From Blakeslea trispora (lineage: Eukaryota; Mucoromycota; Mucoromycetes; Mucorales; Choanephoraceae): a DNA stretch of 64,000 bases. A program made the translations under genes and the position numbers. Below, one piece after another: positions 1 to 10,554 of the stretch (positions are counted from its first letter, which is position 1; each line of letters starts with the position of its first letter). The notes under the pieces are model-generated. The model was not told where the DNA came from. It searched no databases and saw only the letters and a program-made list of their open reading frames with translations. The stretch is taken from the NCBI GenBank assembly GCA_025331445.1, contig JAIWNE010000030.1:248001-312000 (forward strand), written 5' to 3'.

Positions 1-878
1 TATGCTATCGATTGAAGCCACTGACATCTATTTAGTTCAATCACCTCGCATTACTGTACCATCGGCTTGGGCTGAACCCATCAAGATTGTGGATCAACTC
101 AAGTCTACAACGGATGACAAGCAGACTACGGAAAAACAACAAAGAGCACTTTTGGCCGACACTTCGGCAGCCAATGTTGGACATTTACCCAATGTGCACA
201 TGGTAAGTTTATTTTTTATATACAAAAGTTCTGTACAGGTTATTGAGTCTCCCCTCCCCCCCTCTTTTAAAAATTTAAAGCAACCATCAGATAACATACC
301 TTTTCAACCCGAAGCTGAATCTAGGTTACCCAACTCATTGGCCGATTTGGCCTCTTCTTTTGAAGCCATCAAGTTGAAGGCAGCAAAGAACAATGACATG
401 CAATATGCCAATCGCATGCTAGATGCCAGTTTACAGTTTGTACCTGATCTTACAGATTCTGAAAGGTAACAGAAAAACAAAGAAGAAAAGGTAGTGAATT
501 AAGCAATTTTCTTTTTCTAGACCAAAAGTATATCAAGCACAAAATCCTCAATTGACACCTGCTTATTACCCTCAACAGCCTTTGGCTATTTTCGATAATC
601 CAAGCTTATTCGAGAAGTTCGATATGGATGCCTTATTCTTCATATTCTATTATCAACAAGGTACTTATCAGCAATATTTAGCTGCCAAAGAACTCAAGAA
701 GCAATCTTGGCGCTTTCATAAAAAGTACCTGACTTGGTTCCAACGACATGAAGAACCAAAGACAATCACAGACGAATACGAACAAGGCACATACATCTAT
801 TTCGACTATGAAGGTGCCTGGTGTCAACGTAAAAAGACTGAATTTAGATTTGAATACCGTTACCTGGAAGACGCATGA
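1..878 (+). CDS. NOT3: CCR4-NOT complex subunit NOT3/NOT5, C-terminal part (5' end outside window)
   Basis: Subunit of the CCR4-NOT deadenylase and transcription-regulatory complex, cytoplasmic and nuclear. Exons I support: <1-202, 281-465 and 521-878, with GT..AG introns at 203-280 and 466-520. The reading frame enters at position 2. The first part is low complexity. From about 335 the protein carries the NOT2/3/5 (NOT-box) domain: [16 protein letters not shown], then the diagnostic block [21 protein letters not shown], then [25 protein letters not shown], and it ends with [11 protein letters not shown]. This C-terminal domain binds the NOT1 scaffold and RNA-decay regulators. The order and ending match the Not3/Not5 family, so the true C-terminus is present. 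The N-terminal coiled-coil half lies upstream of the window. It is convergent with the VTC4-like gene, with 257 bp between stops. Whether it is called Not3 or Not5 is nomenclature; most non-yeast fungi have one such gene. Confidence 0.93.
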
Positions 879-1135
879 ATGAACCATTAAAGCAAGATAC
901 AAAGATGACTATTACTATTTTTTTTTTTATTGATTGATTGATTATTGTTTACTAAGCAGCAAGGCATGCTGAGAGAGAGAGAGAGAGAAATGCAGAGAGA
1001 AAGAGAAAAATAGCAATAGTAAGGGAATACGGTATGAATGGATAACGTAAAGTAATTCTAAATCATAAAGGAATCTTGCATTCTTCTGCTTTCTTTGGAA
1101 CTAGTTTATATATGGATCTAATGGTTGTGTGAGAT

Positions 1136-2830
1136 TTATTGTTTAGCTTGAGCAAGCTGAGATGCAGGTGTACGGCGCTTCAGGTCGAAATTGGCATTTG
1201 GCTTGGGTTTCGTGCGCTTAAGTTCTGTCTTTTCTTCTCCAGTGTTCACTTTGACACCAGGAACAGATTCTGTCTTGGCAGCGCTGTTTAAACGTCTTTC
1301 CTCAGCTTCCATTGCACGACGGTATTGACCATCAATTAAAGGCTTAAAGGACTTGGATCGGGTGAGACCAAAGTTAGTAGCACGAGGCTTTCTAATGTCA
1401 ATATCCATCTCAGGCAACCACCAAGGCAACAAAGGCATGCGTTCACGGAAGAAGTAACAAGCACCATGAAGATATTTACTGAAACGAGGTACTTCATGCA
1501 CCAAATGAGAATCAACAAGCTTTGTTAACCATTCAGGAGGCTCTTGACCTAGATGGGTTTGCAATTTGGTTTCCAAGACAGCATAAGGAAAGCGACAAAT
1601 CTCAGTTTCATCTAATGCAGGGAAAGGATAGTCAATACCGACATCAGGACGGCGCCACTCTCCTTGACCACGACGCTCCTTATCCAAATTGTCTTCACGG
1701 ATGAAACAGAGATCAGTATCCAGACTGACTCTAACACGTTGGTCACCAGGCAACTGGAAGGCTGTACGATTGTAGAATGCACGGAGAACAGGGTTCAGGT
1801 TCTTTTCCTTCAAAGACGTTTGTACACCAGTAGCAATGAAATGTGTGTCCTTGCAAATCTGTTCATCCACATTCTTTTGGCGCAAACGATCTGTGATTTC
1901 ATCAGGTGTAAGTTCATATTCGACATACTTCTTTACATCATCTACTTCCAATCTGAAGCGATCCTTGACTGAGGCGCCATCGAGCCAGGAAGCATGGTGA
2001 GTTTTACGTTCGATGAATACACTCTTTGATTCCATTGGACCATACCATCTAAAACGAATGGCCTCAGCACCTTCATCACGTTGTAGACGACCTGTATATA
2101 GATCAAAATCTTCATTATCGTAATAAATACTAGAGATAGCAGAGTCAGAGGCTTCAAATTTCTTGTCCTTGTTGAAGATCAAGACAGGCAAATGAAGCAT
2201 GATGATGGACTTGACTTCGGTAACGTTGTCAGGGTGAATCCAGTACTTGGCGGTAGCGCGTTCAAAAGCGTTTTGGTCACCACCGGCAGCAGCGTTACCT
2301 GTACGGGGCTTGCCTTGAAGACGACAGAGATCGTGAAGAGCGGAAATATAAACAATGGCCACGTCAAATCGTTGCTTGTCCAATGGTTTAGCACGCAATT
2401 GAGGGATGAAACTCTGTTGGAGATGGAGACCAGTCCATTTGTCATGCTTCTTAAGGATCTTTTGAAAACCAATATAGTTCAAGCGAGTGAACTTGGCAAG
2501 GTCGTTCACATCAAATAACACTTCGGTAAGTGCATCATCCATGATGTTCCAGTTTTGTTCAGAAGACCAAGAGGGATTGTTCATGAAAGTTTGCAATGTT
2601 CTCTCACAGTAGCTTATTCTAGCCTCTACTTCACCTAGCTTAGCAGAGATGAAATCATATACCTTGTCCAGCTCATTTTCTAAAAGGTGCACAAAGTCCT
2701 TTTCATCCTGTTCAGTCCAACCATGATCGAGTTGTCTTGCTTTGAGCTCGGTCTTCAAGATATCGTAATTGATGTATGATAAACGCCATGGAGCAAAGAT
2801 ACCTTGTTTGAGTTGATCAGCGAATTTCAT
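1136..2830 (-). CDS. VTC4: VTC4-like SPX-domain polyphosphate polymerase without membrane domain
   Basis: Single-exon gene, 564 residues. Residues 1-170 form an SPX domain (starts MKFADQLKQGIFAPWRLSYINYD), the inositol-pyrophosphate sensor of phosphate status. Residues 190-430 form the VTC triphosphate-tunnel catalytic core that makes polyphosphate from ATP. The residues known to be needed in yeast Vtc4 (K200, R264, R266, K281, E426) are all at equivalent places here: K195 in KYWIHPDN, R259 and R261 in IRFRWYG, K276 in IERKTH, E420 in AVLETK. Conservation of all of these argues for Vtc4 rather than the non-catalytic Vtc2/3 paralogues. Unlike yeast Vtc4 (721 residues), the protein stops after a basic, low-complexity tail of about 95 residues and has no C-terminal DUF202/VTC1-type membrane helices. 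The 257 bp downstream have no room for them. It may need a separate VTC1-like anchor or be soluble. Confidence 0.93.
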   Translation of the reverse strand: MKFADQLKQGIFAPWRLSYINYDILKTELKARQLDHGWTEQDEKDFVHLLENELDKVYDFISAKLGEVEARISYCERTLQTFMNNPSWSSEQNWNIMDDALTEVLFDVNDLAKFTRLNYIGFQKILKKHDKWTGLHLQQSFIPQLRAKPLDKQRFDVAIVYISALHDLCRLQGKPRTGNAAAGGDQNAFERATAKYWIHPDNVTEVKSIIMLHLPVLIFNKDKKFEASDSAISSIYYDNEDFDLYTGRLQRDEGAEAIRFRWYGPMESKSVFIERKTHHASWLDGASVKDRFRLEVDDVKKYVEYELTPDEITDRLRQKNVDEQICKDTHFIATGVQTSLKEKNLNPVLRAFYNRTAFQLPGDQRVRVSLDTDLCFIREDNLDKERRGQGEWRRPDVGIDYPFPALDETEICRFPYAVLETKLQTHLGQEPPEWLTKLVDSHLVHEVPRFSKYLHGACYFFRERMPLLPWWLPEMDIDIRKPRATNFGLTRSKSFKPLIDGQYRRAMEAEERRLNSAAKTESVPGVKVNTGEEKTELKRTKPKPNANFDLKRRTPASQLAQAKQ

Positions 2831-5024
2831 TGTGTTACAGTTTTTTTGTTATAAAAAAAAAGAGTGAAAAGAGAGTGAAAAGAGTAATAAAGACAACAAA
2901 AAAATGGAAGAGAGGAAAAGGGGGGGAGAGAGAGAGAAAAATAGATGTGCCATTTTAGGTACCTATTTTTAGGCACTATAATTTTCAACCAAAACTAGCC
3001 ACGGCTGGTCTCTGAGAAGCAAATGCTGTGACGGAGTTTGTTTCAATCTAATATTACACGAAATTCCATACGTACAGTCGAGAGCTATCGGCCGTTTATA
3101 AATCGTTTGTTTCTAAATTTATACACATTATAGCCAGGCTGCCCCAAGCAGAGACAGAAAAGATCTGATATAGTTTCGATCCTTGGATTAATAAAAAAAA
3201 AAAAAAAAACTTAGGCAATTGATCCTCCATATCAATTGCTTTGAAATCCCCTTAAGCTAATATTAAAAAAAAAAGTATACAACATTGAAATTAAAATATA
3301 TGTATGAAAATTATTGCTCGGAGAGCTAATACCAAATCTTTCATCGTACACTTTGGCAACCGATTTATTACGTAACTGTGCAGTCAATGCTTATTTAGGC
3401 ATAATTGTACTTTTGTGGTTCCTGTCAATAACTCTGACTCTAAAGGACTTCTCCTTCAAGATGGTACAGCTATGTAATCTATTTCCAGAAATGGTGTATT
3501 GTGGTTCATGCCTATCAATATAGCCATTGCCTCCGCTTCTACTTCAGATGTGGCATCCTTCTCCGTTTGCGTCCATCCTTGAACCATGGTAGCATTCTTT
3601 GAAGGTGTCATTGTCGCAAGCTTCAGTTTGTTCTACTTCTTTGAATGTTTGAAAGACGTTAGCATTCCCGAATTCGATAAAAAAAAAGTAGAAATGCTTA
3701 ATATTAATGTTACACGGCATCTATCTCTTTTAACAACAATAAATCCATATCCAATATTCGCATCATCATCCTCAACTGTACTGAATCAAAAGTTACAATA
3801 ACACTCAGAGATACTTAAAGAACTCAGTCACTAGTTGACTATCATTGATGCGAAGCTATGCTTCTATGAACAACGGCAGAAACTCTTACAATCACAAGAT
3901 GAAGTTGTCTTTTATCAACATGACCCGTCACTTAATATTTGTCAATTAGCTCCTGCAATTGTTTTTGGCGGCAAGAAGGAGATTGAGAACATTGGACACC
4001 ATTGATCGTAAGGGAAAGTCAAGAAAGAATTGGTTATCTTGCCAAAAATAAGTACAGCCATCATGAACTATGTCAGACTCCATTAAAATGATACTCTCCT
4101 TATCTCCTGAATGCCTCTTTGACAAAAATCAAAGTGATTTGAAGTATCGTTACCAAGTAAACTAGGTTGGAATTTCTTTCATTTGATTTGGGTCTTGATA
4201 GGGTTCAAAGAGTAGTGTATTGATCTGACTCAGAAAGCATGCAAGTCATTTACTAAATCATCCAAGAGCCTATCTCTTTTCTTATTGTTGCTGTTGCTGT
4301 TGTTATTGAAAAAGTTTTCGGCTATAATAAGAGGCATGAGAATATGCCTCTTTTTTTACTAATCATGAGTTTATATCTATCAGTTGCTGAAAAGCATGAA
4401 GATCATTATAGCTACCGACGTAACTAAGAGACTTCAAGTAGAAAGAAAGAAAAAAGAGAGGGAGGAGAAAGATAGAGATCTCCTTTGAGTAGAAGCGATC
4501 CTTTTTCCAACTCAAAATTTGTTTGAAGATGCATTTGTTGCCCTCAATAAAGAAACAAAGTACTTTCAAGCTTTTATTAGTTATTTCAACTAAATATGAG
4601 AAGCCAAGAAGAAGCTTTGGGCAAAGACATAGTAATTTTTATCATTGATAGATACCAATGATTTGATAGAGCCATACTAAGAGGGTAAAGTAACTGCGTG
4701 TCCCGAAGTTTGAACTTTTTTAATATAAAAAAGCCTACATGTATGGTCATTGATACAGTTGGAGACATGAATTTGAAAGAGTTAGTAGGTTGACATTCTT
4801 TTAAGAAAAACATATACCTTTGAAACTTACCTGAAGTACACGTACGCCCTCGGCGGCAAGCCTAGCCTTGTTTTGGTTAAGGAAAAAGAAAAAAAATATG
4901 ATGTAGACTTGATTGCTTAAGAGAGGTACCAACAACAGCCAAGAGACACGCAAGCAAACTGAGAGAGGGAAAAAGTCTGTTTCTTCTTTTTCTTCAAGAT
5001 AGCCATTCTAGCACTGAACCAGCT
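2831..5024. other. Gene-free stretch with degenerate coding-like fragments
   Basis: About 2.2 kb upstream of the VTC4-like gene. The first 250 bases are purine-rich on the plus strand and probably hold its promoter. A run of 17 A lies near 3193-3209. From about 3310 to 4810 short open stretches occur on both strands, some beginning with non-ATG codons and all broken by stops. They look like a decayed coding region or transposon, but I recognise no domain. The last 200 bases may belong to the 5' end of the transposase relic that follows. Confidence 0.5.
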
Positions 5025-6147
5025 GTGCCCGAAAGCGAAGGCGAAACCAACGAGGTTTACATATTCTATAAGTCTGATGTTAAGAACCACTTCTTTTTTC
5101 TTCTCTCAGAAAAAAATATGAGTATTCGTGCTGCAGCTAAAGAGCTTCAGATTCCACAAAGCACGGCACAAAGTTGGCAGAAGAAGGCGGAGAAAGCAGG
5201 AGACAAAGAGATAGAGACCAGGGTATCTGGAAGTGGCAAGAAAGCTGGTGGACCTCCTGTATTGACAGAAGATCATGCCCGTTTCATTATAGATTTTCTC
5301 GATGAAAATCCTTCCTCAGTTCTAGATGACATGATGGAAGGTTTAACAAGCCAATTTTCCGACCTTCAAATCAAAAAGTCATCTCTTCATGATTTCGTTA
5401 CTAAGAAATGTAACATCACTCTCAAAAGGGCTCATTTTCATGCAGTTGAGAGAAATAGCCCAGAGAAAATTGAAGAGCGCAATTGGGTGAAGAATCAGTT
5501 GCAGACTGACATGGACTTCATGAGCAATTGTGTGTTCATTGACGAAGCCGCGTTTCACATCAATATGAAGCGCTCTATGGCTTGGTCCAAAAAAGGTGAA
5601 AGAGCTGTAGTTGTTGTGCCTAAGACAAGGGCAAAAACAACTACAATACTTGGAGCTATAAGCCCATATGGTGTAGTAAATGCCAGAGTTAGATGTCCGA
5701 AAAGTTCAAGCTACAAGCAAGAAAAGAAAAACTGTTAGTGGCTCCTCATCATCTCATAAGAAGACTAAAGGTGGTACTGTAACTGGTCACTACTTCAATT
5801 TTGTTGCTAGTTGCATGGATGTCATGGATTGTCACCCTGAGTTTAAGGGCCATTATATTGTGATGGATAATGCTCCAATCCACAAACACAAGTATATTCA
5901 AAAGTACATTGAAAGTCGCGGATATCGGTGTGAATACCTTCCTCCCTACTCTCCAGAACTCAACCCTATTGAGCAATTTTGGTCAGTGGTCAAGAGCAAG
6001 CTTAAGAGAGAAAAGCTGTTGGAAGAAGAGACAATGACTATGAGAATTCGAGATGCTTGCAACAAGGTCTTGATTAGCGACCTTCGAGGATTTTGTCATT
6101 ATTCTTTGTCAAAGTTTGAAGATTGCTTGAGCAGAAAGCCTATTTAG
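5025..6147 (+). pseudogene. Tc1/mariner-type (DD34E) transposase, frameshifted
   Basis: Transposase of the IS630/Tc1/mariner superfamily with a DDE_3-type catalytic domain. The first frame (5025-5738) gives an N-terminal helix-turn-helix (MSIRAAAKELQIPQSTAQSW, first ATG at 5118) and the first catalytic Asp in VFIDEAAF (codon 5541). The second frame (5680-6147) gives the second Asp in YIVMDNAPIH (codon 5866) and the Glu in SPELNPIEQFW (codon 5971), 34 residues later. The frames overlap at 5680-5738. Removing one A from the AAAA run near 5702 would bring RCPK and VQATSKKRK into one frame, so a 1-bp insertion is the simplest cause. No ATG lies in frame between the upstream stop at 4899 and 5118, yet the residues from 5025 look family-like, so an upstream exon or a lost start is possible. 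I could not find matching terminal inverted repeats. Confidence 0.88.
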
Positions 6148-6385
6148 TATTTTCGTTCACTTTGTTCACTATTTTTATTTTTTTTATGAGCGATGTTTTA
6201 ATTTTTAGTGAGCAATGTTCTTTTAGGGGTTTTATTTGAAGTCCTTTATAATTAGTAAAGGAGGGTGGAGAGGAAACGAAAAAGGAATGTTAAAAATATC
6301 GTTGGTTATTGAGATCTGTGAGGTGTCTGATGCAGGAAGAGGTAGCTGCGGCGTTAGTAAACCGTGTATTTTGAAATACAGATTG

Positions 6386-7523
6386 CTAGTGCACTTGCCA
6401 AATGCCGAGAAGAGTACAAGCAAACACCTGGTCTTGGGAGAAAGCTGGAAGAGGAAGTGAGGAATTGCTTAAAATAGTGGTAGGTTCGAAACGATAAATA
6501 AAGCGGAGGATATGTGGGATGTCTGAAGGAACGAAGCGGATCAGAGGGTTAATGTACGTAGAAAGAATGTGAAGCCTTACGGCAAATTTCTGGGGGCAGG
6601 AGAAAAGGAAATGGTCGATCGTGTTCTCGCTAATAGAACAGATGTGACAGATTAAGCTAGGAAAACTTGCTGGGATTCGACTATGAAGTATGGAGCGACA
6701 AAATATCCGACCATGGAGGAGTCGATAGCAGATGTTGCAGGCCTGCAAAGGAATGGGGAGAGACCAGAAGGCGGACCATTGTGAAGGACGGAGCGGAGAG
6801 TGAGAATTTTGTGGTGGAGGGCGAGCGAGTAGCTTGAAGGGGCTGAGTGTTTATGGTGAGAAGGGAAGCGAATAAAATTGGTAATGAAAGGATGGAGGCT
6901 GGTAGTGAAGAAGTTGATAGAAGTGAGTTGGGAAGCTGGAGTGAAGAGGCGACGAAAGAAAGAATGGATAGAAAGGGTGCCGGTCTGCAAAGCACGGTAT
7001 GCTTAGAGAGCTAAAGTACGGTGGCGATTCCCATGGAAAGGAGGATGGCGAAGTTGGATAGAGAGTGTGTGAGCGTCGAAGGTAAAGAGGTTAGAGCAGA
7101 GGAGGGGTTCTATATTCAACGTGTGGAAAAGAAATTGGGATGAATGTGGTGAGGAAGAGGGGTAGAGGACTGTAGAGTCCGCAGAGGAAACAATTGTAGA
7201 GAGGGGTAAGGAGAGGTAGGCGACAAGATTGAGGCGACCATCATCCAAGGATTTAGGTATACTATAAATGACCTGTATTAATGACGAGAGGATGTAAATG
7301 GGCGAAAGGGAAGGAGAGAGGCGGAATGGAAAGAATCGGGTCTGACGAATGGCGGGGAACAAGAGTTAGTACTGAAAGGAGGGGACAAGAGGCGAATGGT
7401 AAAACTACTGGAAGGTACAATAAAGAAAAAAGTAGGCGGAGAGGGTTGAGCAGTGTTTTTTTTTTCTTTTTGTGAGCGAGTAATTTCTGGAAATTGTGTA
7501 AAGGTAATCGCGTTTTTGTCCAC
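6386..7523 (-). pseudogene. Non-LTR retrotransposon relic, C-terminal end of reverse transcriptase polyprotein
   Basis: Reading on the minus strand, several short frames follow each other (about 7523-7003, 6995-6652, 6748-6386). The most downstream carries a pattern typical of the zinc-binding domain found after the reverse transcriptase of LINE-type elements (zf-RVT): CNICYRLLHGR, then CHICSISENTIDHFLFSCP, that is C-x2-C...H-x4-C. Upstream stretches are rich in Pro, Ser, Leu and His and are compatible with the spacer of such polyproteins, but they are broken by frame changes. The region is less AT-rich and more G-rich on the plus strand than its surroundings. The reverse transcriptase core (the YxDD box) is not present, so this is a 5'-truncated or eroded copy. 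The T-rich stretch at 6172-6186 could be the remnant of its poly(A) tail. Confidence 0.6.
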
Positions 7524-8426
7524 CAGTTTCGGTGTAGATTAAATTCAAAAAGCTCTAGTTTGAAGATTGACTATTTTTTTTAAGATAAATCTCTGCTTAT
7601 AGTTGAGAGAAAGAGAGTATTACAGCTAAACATCACTCTTCTTCTTTTTAAATCAGTGTTTTGATTCCTATGTATCTGACAAAAAACAAAATCTATTGTT
7701 GTTTGCTTGTATCTCTGTTGAAAATGTGTTGTGGAAGGCAAACCTTGAGCTTGAATCCATCTGAAAGCATAAAGATCACAAAAATTGATTCTTGCTGTAA
7801 TAAAGATATTAGATATGTTAACACGACCATCACCAACATGTATTTATATCTGTGTGAGTGTTTGCCCTAGGACAAATATATCTCTATGTTATATTTGAAC
7901 TACAATTATGACAAATTTATCTCTTTTATGTAAAATATGCTCAATAGAATGTCACTCGTGTCAGAAAAAAAAAGACTTAAAATCAACAGATTTGCACTTT
8001 CTTCCTGCTAACGTGCCTCTGAACTTAAAACTACAAAAATATTGTTAATATTCAAAAATCTTCACATAAAAACTTTCATATAAAAAATAAAAAACTGAGT
8101 GTATAACTCTGTTGAGAAAACGTTTCTGAACACGATGATCCACTCAGTTTTTGAAATTTCATATAAAAGTTTTCATGTAAAGGTTTTTGAAAGTTGATCG
8201 GTTTTTCAAAATTTAAGCTGGGGAGATATAGAGGGGACGAAGGAAATGAAACAGGTCAATGTACTGCTAAAAATTTGAAAGACCGTTAAGTATATTTGTG
8301 TAACAAATGGAAGCCAATAAAAACTGTGTATAGCAATTTTTGTGTTCCCTTCAGATTATGGTGATTATTTTTAGGAACTGACATCCATACAGCAAAAGTT
8401 TTCCTTTATCCAACTTATTATTAAAT
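7524..8426. other. Gene-free AT-rich stretch between two transposon relics
   Basis: No gene seen. It contains the 51-bp inverted repeat listed separately at 8051-8191. Short open frames such as 7661-7870 start at non-ATG codons and show no family resemblance. Confidence 0.5.
8051..8191. repeat. MITE-like imperfect inverted repeat, 51-bp arms
   Basis: Left arm 8051-8101 and right arm 8141-8191 are reverse complements at 43 of 51 positions, counted by eye, with a 39-bp centre. The innermost 12 positions (AAAACTGAGTG side) are perfect. Of the eight mismatches five are transitions. The outer ends begin TTCAAAAA and finish TTTTTGAA. The size and shape fit a small non-autonomous DNA element, or the folded terminal repeat of a larger one. 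It lies 236 bp upstream of the large DDE transposase relic, but I found no matching copy downstream of that gene. Confidence 0.7.
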
Positions 8427-10554
8427 ATGCCCTTCCCTAGCAAAAGAAAAGCAAGATTCAACGCCCAGAAAAAGGACGCCAAAGGAAAATTTTTGAAAGA
8501 AAATGTTCCTGAAGTTATTTCTGAAGAAGTAATTGAAATAAATGAAGATTGGGAAACTTTGGGTGGTGAAATGGATATGTCAGCCCTTTCCCGCCTTAGA
8601 GATAGTGTATCCTCTGGTGAGAAGAGAAAAATTCACTACACCAAGGACTCAAGAACCACAAAGTGGAGAAGAAAAGTGGAGTCCAGCAAGGTAGACCCCA
8701 AATCCACCTTGTTCAACTTTGGTATCACTGTTGTCAACAGTGATATCCAGGAACAAAATGAAGACGATGAGCAGGATGCTGAAGATAGGCTGACCCATCC
8801 TAAGAGGGAATTGATCAAGATCAGCAATTGTATTGAGTCGTTGCGTGAGCAGGTGAAGCCTGAAATGAACCAGAGAATGGAGGGTAGCTCAGTAGGTTCG
8901 TACAATCAATGCCGCTTGTACTCCGTTCTCTTGTACTTTGAACTTCGTTTGGAAGGAATGAAGATGGGCAAGGCATCTCAGAGAGTATCTGAACTTTTCT
9001 GGCCAAGCTACTCAAAGGATGCCCGCTCAAGAAGCATCATGAGTTGGGTAAAGGAATACCTTGAGCACAATGATCTCTCCGATCATAGCCAAGGTGTTCA
9101 CACCAAAAGGCAATCCTTCTTGAGTCACAACGACGTAAAGATGCAAGTCGTAGAGTATATGCAGAGAACAAAGCCTGCTGAAAGATCGCTTGTGGCCATC
9201 AAGGACTTCATTGAAACTGAAGTAATCCCTTCTTCTTTGGGTGTGCCTGGAACTGTTGCCATCTCTACCATCAGCAAGTACTTGCATGAATGGGGCTACT
9301 CTTATGGCAACAAGAAAGGCCTCTTCTTTGATGGACACGAACGAGAAGATGTGGTGAAGTACCGGAAAGAATGGGCTCTACGTATAGTAGAGTACATGCG
9401 TGGATCCGAGTTTTACGAAGGAGATCAAGAAGAAAATGTTCTTGAACCAGTTCTTTTGGAGGGTGAAGAAAAGGTTGTATTCGTCACTCATGACGAATCA
9501 ACCTTTTACGCCAATGATGGCAAAAATGACATTTGGAGTTTGGAAGGTGAATCTTTCATTCGCAAAAAGGGGCCTGGATCCTCCATTATGGTAAGTGAAT
9601 TCCAGTGCCCCTGTCATGGGACGATGAAGTTGGGTGGATGGACCTCCCGTAAGCTTTTCAAAGCTGGAGAGAGTAGAGACGGTTGGTGGACTCATAAAGA
9701 CATGGTCTCTCAGCTGGACTATGTCATTGGGCTGTTCGAAAACTTACATCCCAACTGCCGAGCTGTATTCCTGTTTGACAACAGTTCAAACCATGGTGCT
9801 TACAGTGATGACGCATTGGTTGTAAGTCGTATGACTCTCAACGAGAAACCATAGTCTCTGACTGATAAATATCAGTTCAGAGACACAACCGTCAAACTCT
9901 CGACCGGTGAGCTTCTTCATCAGTCATTTTTTTATGAGAAAGAAATCTCTTCTCATGACTCCAAAGGTAGACCCAAAACCAAACGAGTCAGATACTTTAA
10001 AGGTAAATAGCACATGTATTTCCGAAGCAAACTCTTTTAACATCTTTACAATCACAGGAATCAAACGAATTCTTGAAGAACGTGGTCAATGGCTCGGTGA
10101 CCTTGAAGGCAAGGTATGGAAACTTCGTTGTGGTGCTGCTGAGCCAGGTTTGAAGTCTATGTGCTGCGCTTCCCATTTCCTGGGAAGTAGAGTGGATTTT
10201 GCAGCTCAAAAGACTGCATTACAAGAAGCAGTAGAAAATGCTGGCCACATTTTCGAACTCTATCCAAAATACCACTGCGAATGCAATTGGATAGAGATGT
10301 ATTGGGGATTGGCCAAGAGAGAGGCTAGATTGAGATGTGATTACACATTCAAGTCTCTCGAAAAGAACATCCCCATGTTTTTGGACAATGCAGGAGATGT
10401 CAAGAAAATCCGGAGATTTTTTCAGCGTTGCATGAACTATATCGAAGCATATAGTAAGCACGACGATGGCAGAGAAATAGCAAAGGAGTTAAAGAAATTT
10501 GTAGAAAAAAAGTATTTGTCCCATAGAAAAGTAAGAGCTCCTCAAGACATTTGA
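8427..10554 (+). pseudogene. Large DDE transposase with a single in-frame stop codon
   Basis: Reads ATG 8427 to 10002, intron 10003-10057 (GT..AG, 55 nt, phase-consistent), then 10058-10554, in total 691 codons with one TAG at 9852-9854 (codon 476). The catalytic triad I infer is D356 (VTHDESTF), D451 (LFDNSSNHG) and E605 (CNWIEMYWG). The motif around the Glu resembles the NPIE-W block of Tc1/mariner-like enzymes, but the D-to-E spacing is about 153 residues, far larger than in DD34E elements. Downstream motifs are intact, for example YPKYHCECNW and KKYLSHRKV. The stop could come from CAG to TAG. The rest is open, which suggests recent inactivation. This belongs to a group of fungal DDE proteins whose transposon family name I cannot give. 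No terminal repeats recognised. Confidence 0.85.

Noticed and set aside
3314..3801. Two small plus-strand frames that might be genes
   Set aside because: They begin at weak or non-ATG starts, lack splice context, and surrounding frames are full of stops; better seen as debris.
6236..6460. Plus-strand open frame at the edge of the retro-element relic
   Set aside because: It is opposite the zinc-knuckle frame and has no recognisable motif.
9822..9854. A GT..AG pair (GTAAGT donor) that would splice out the TAG of the large transposase as a 33-nt intron
   Set aside because: Too short for a fungal intron, and the residues it would remove (VVSRMTLN) look like conserved protein continuing the D451 region; a nonsense mutation is simpler.
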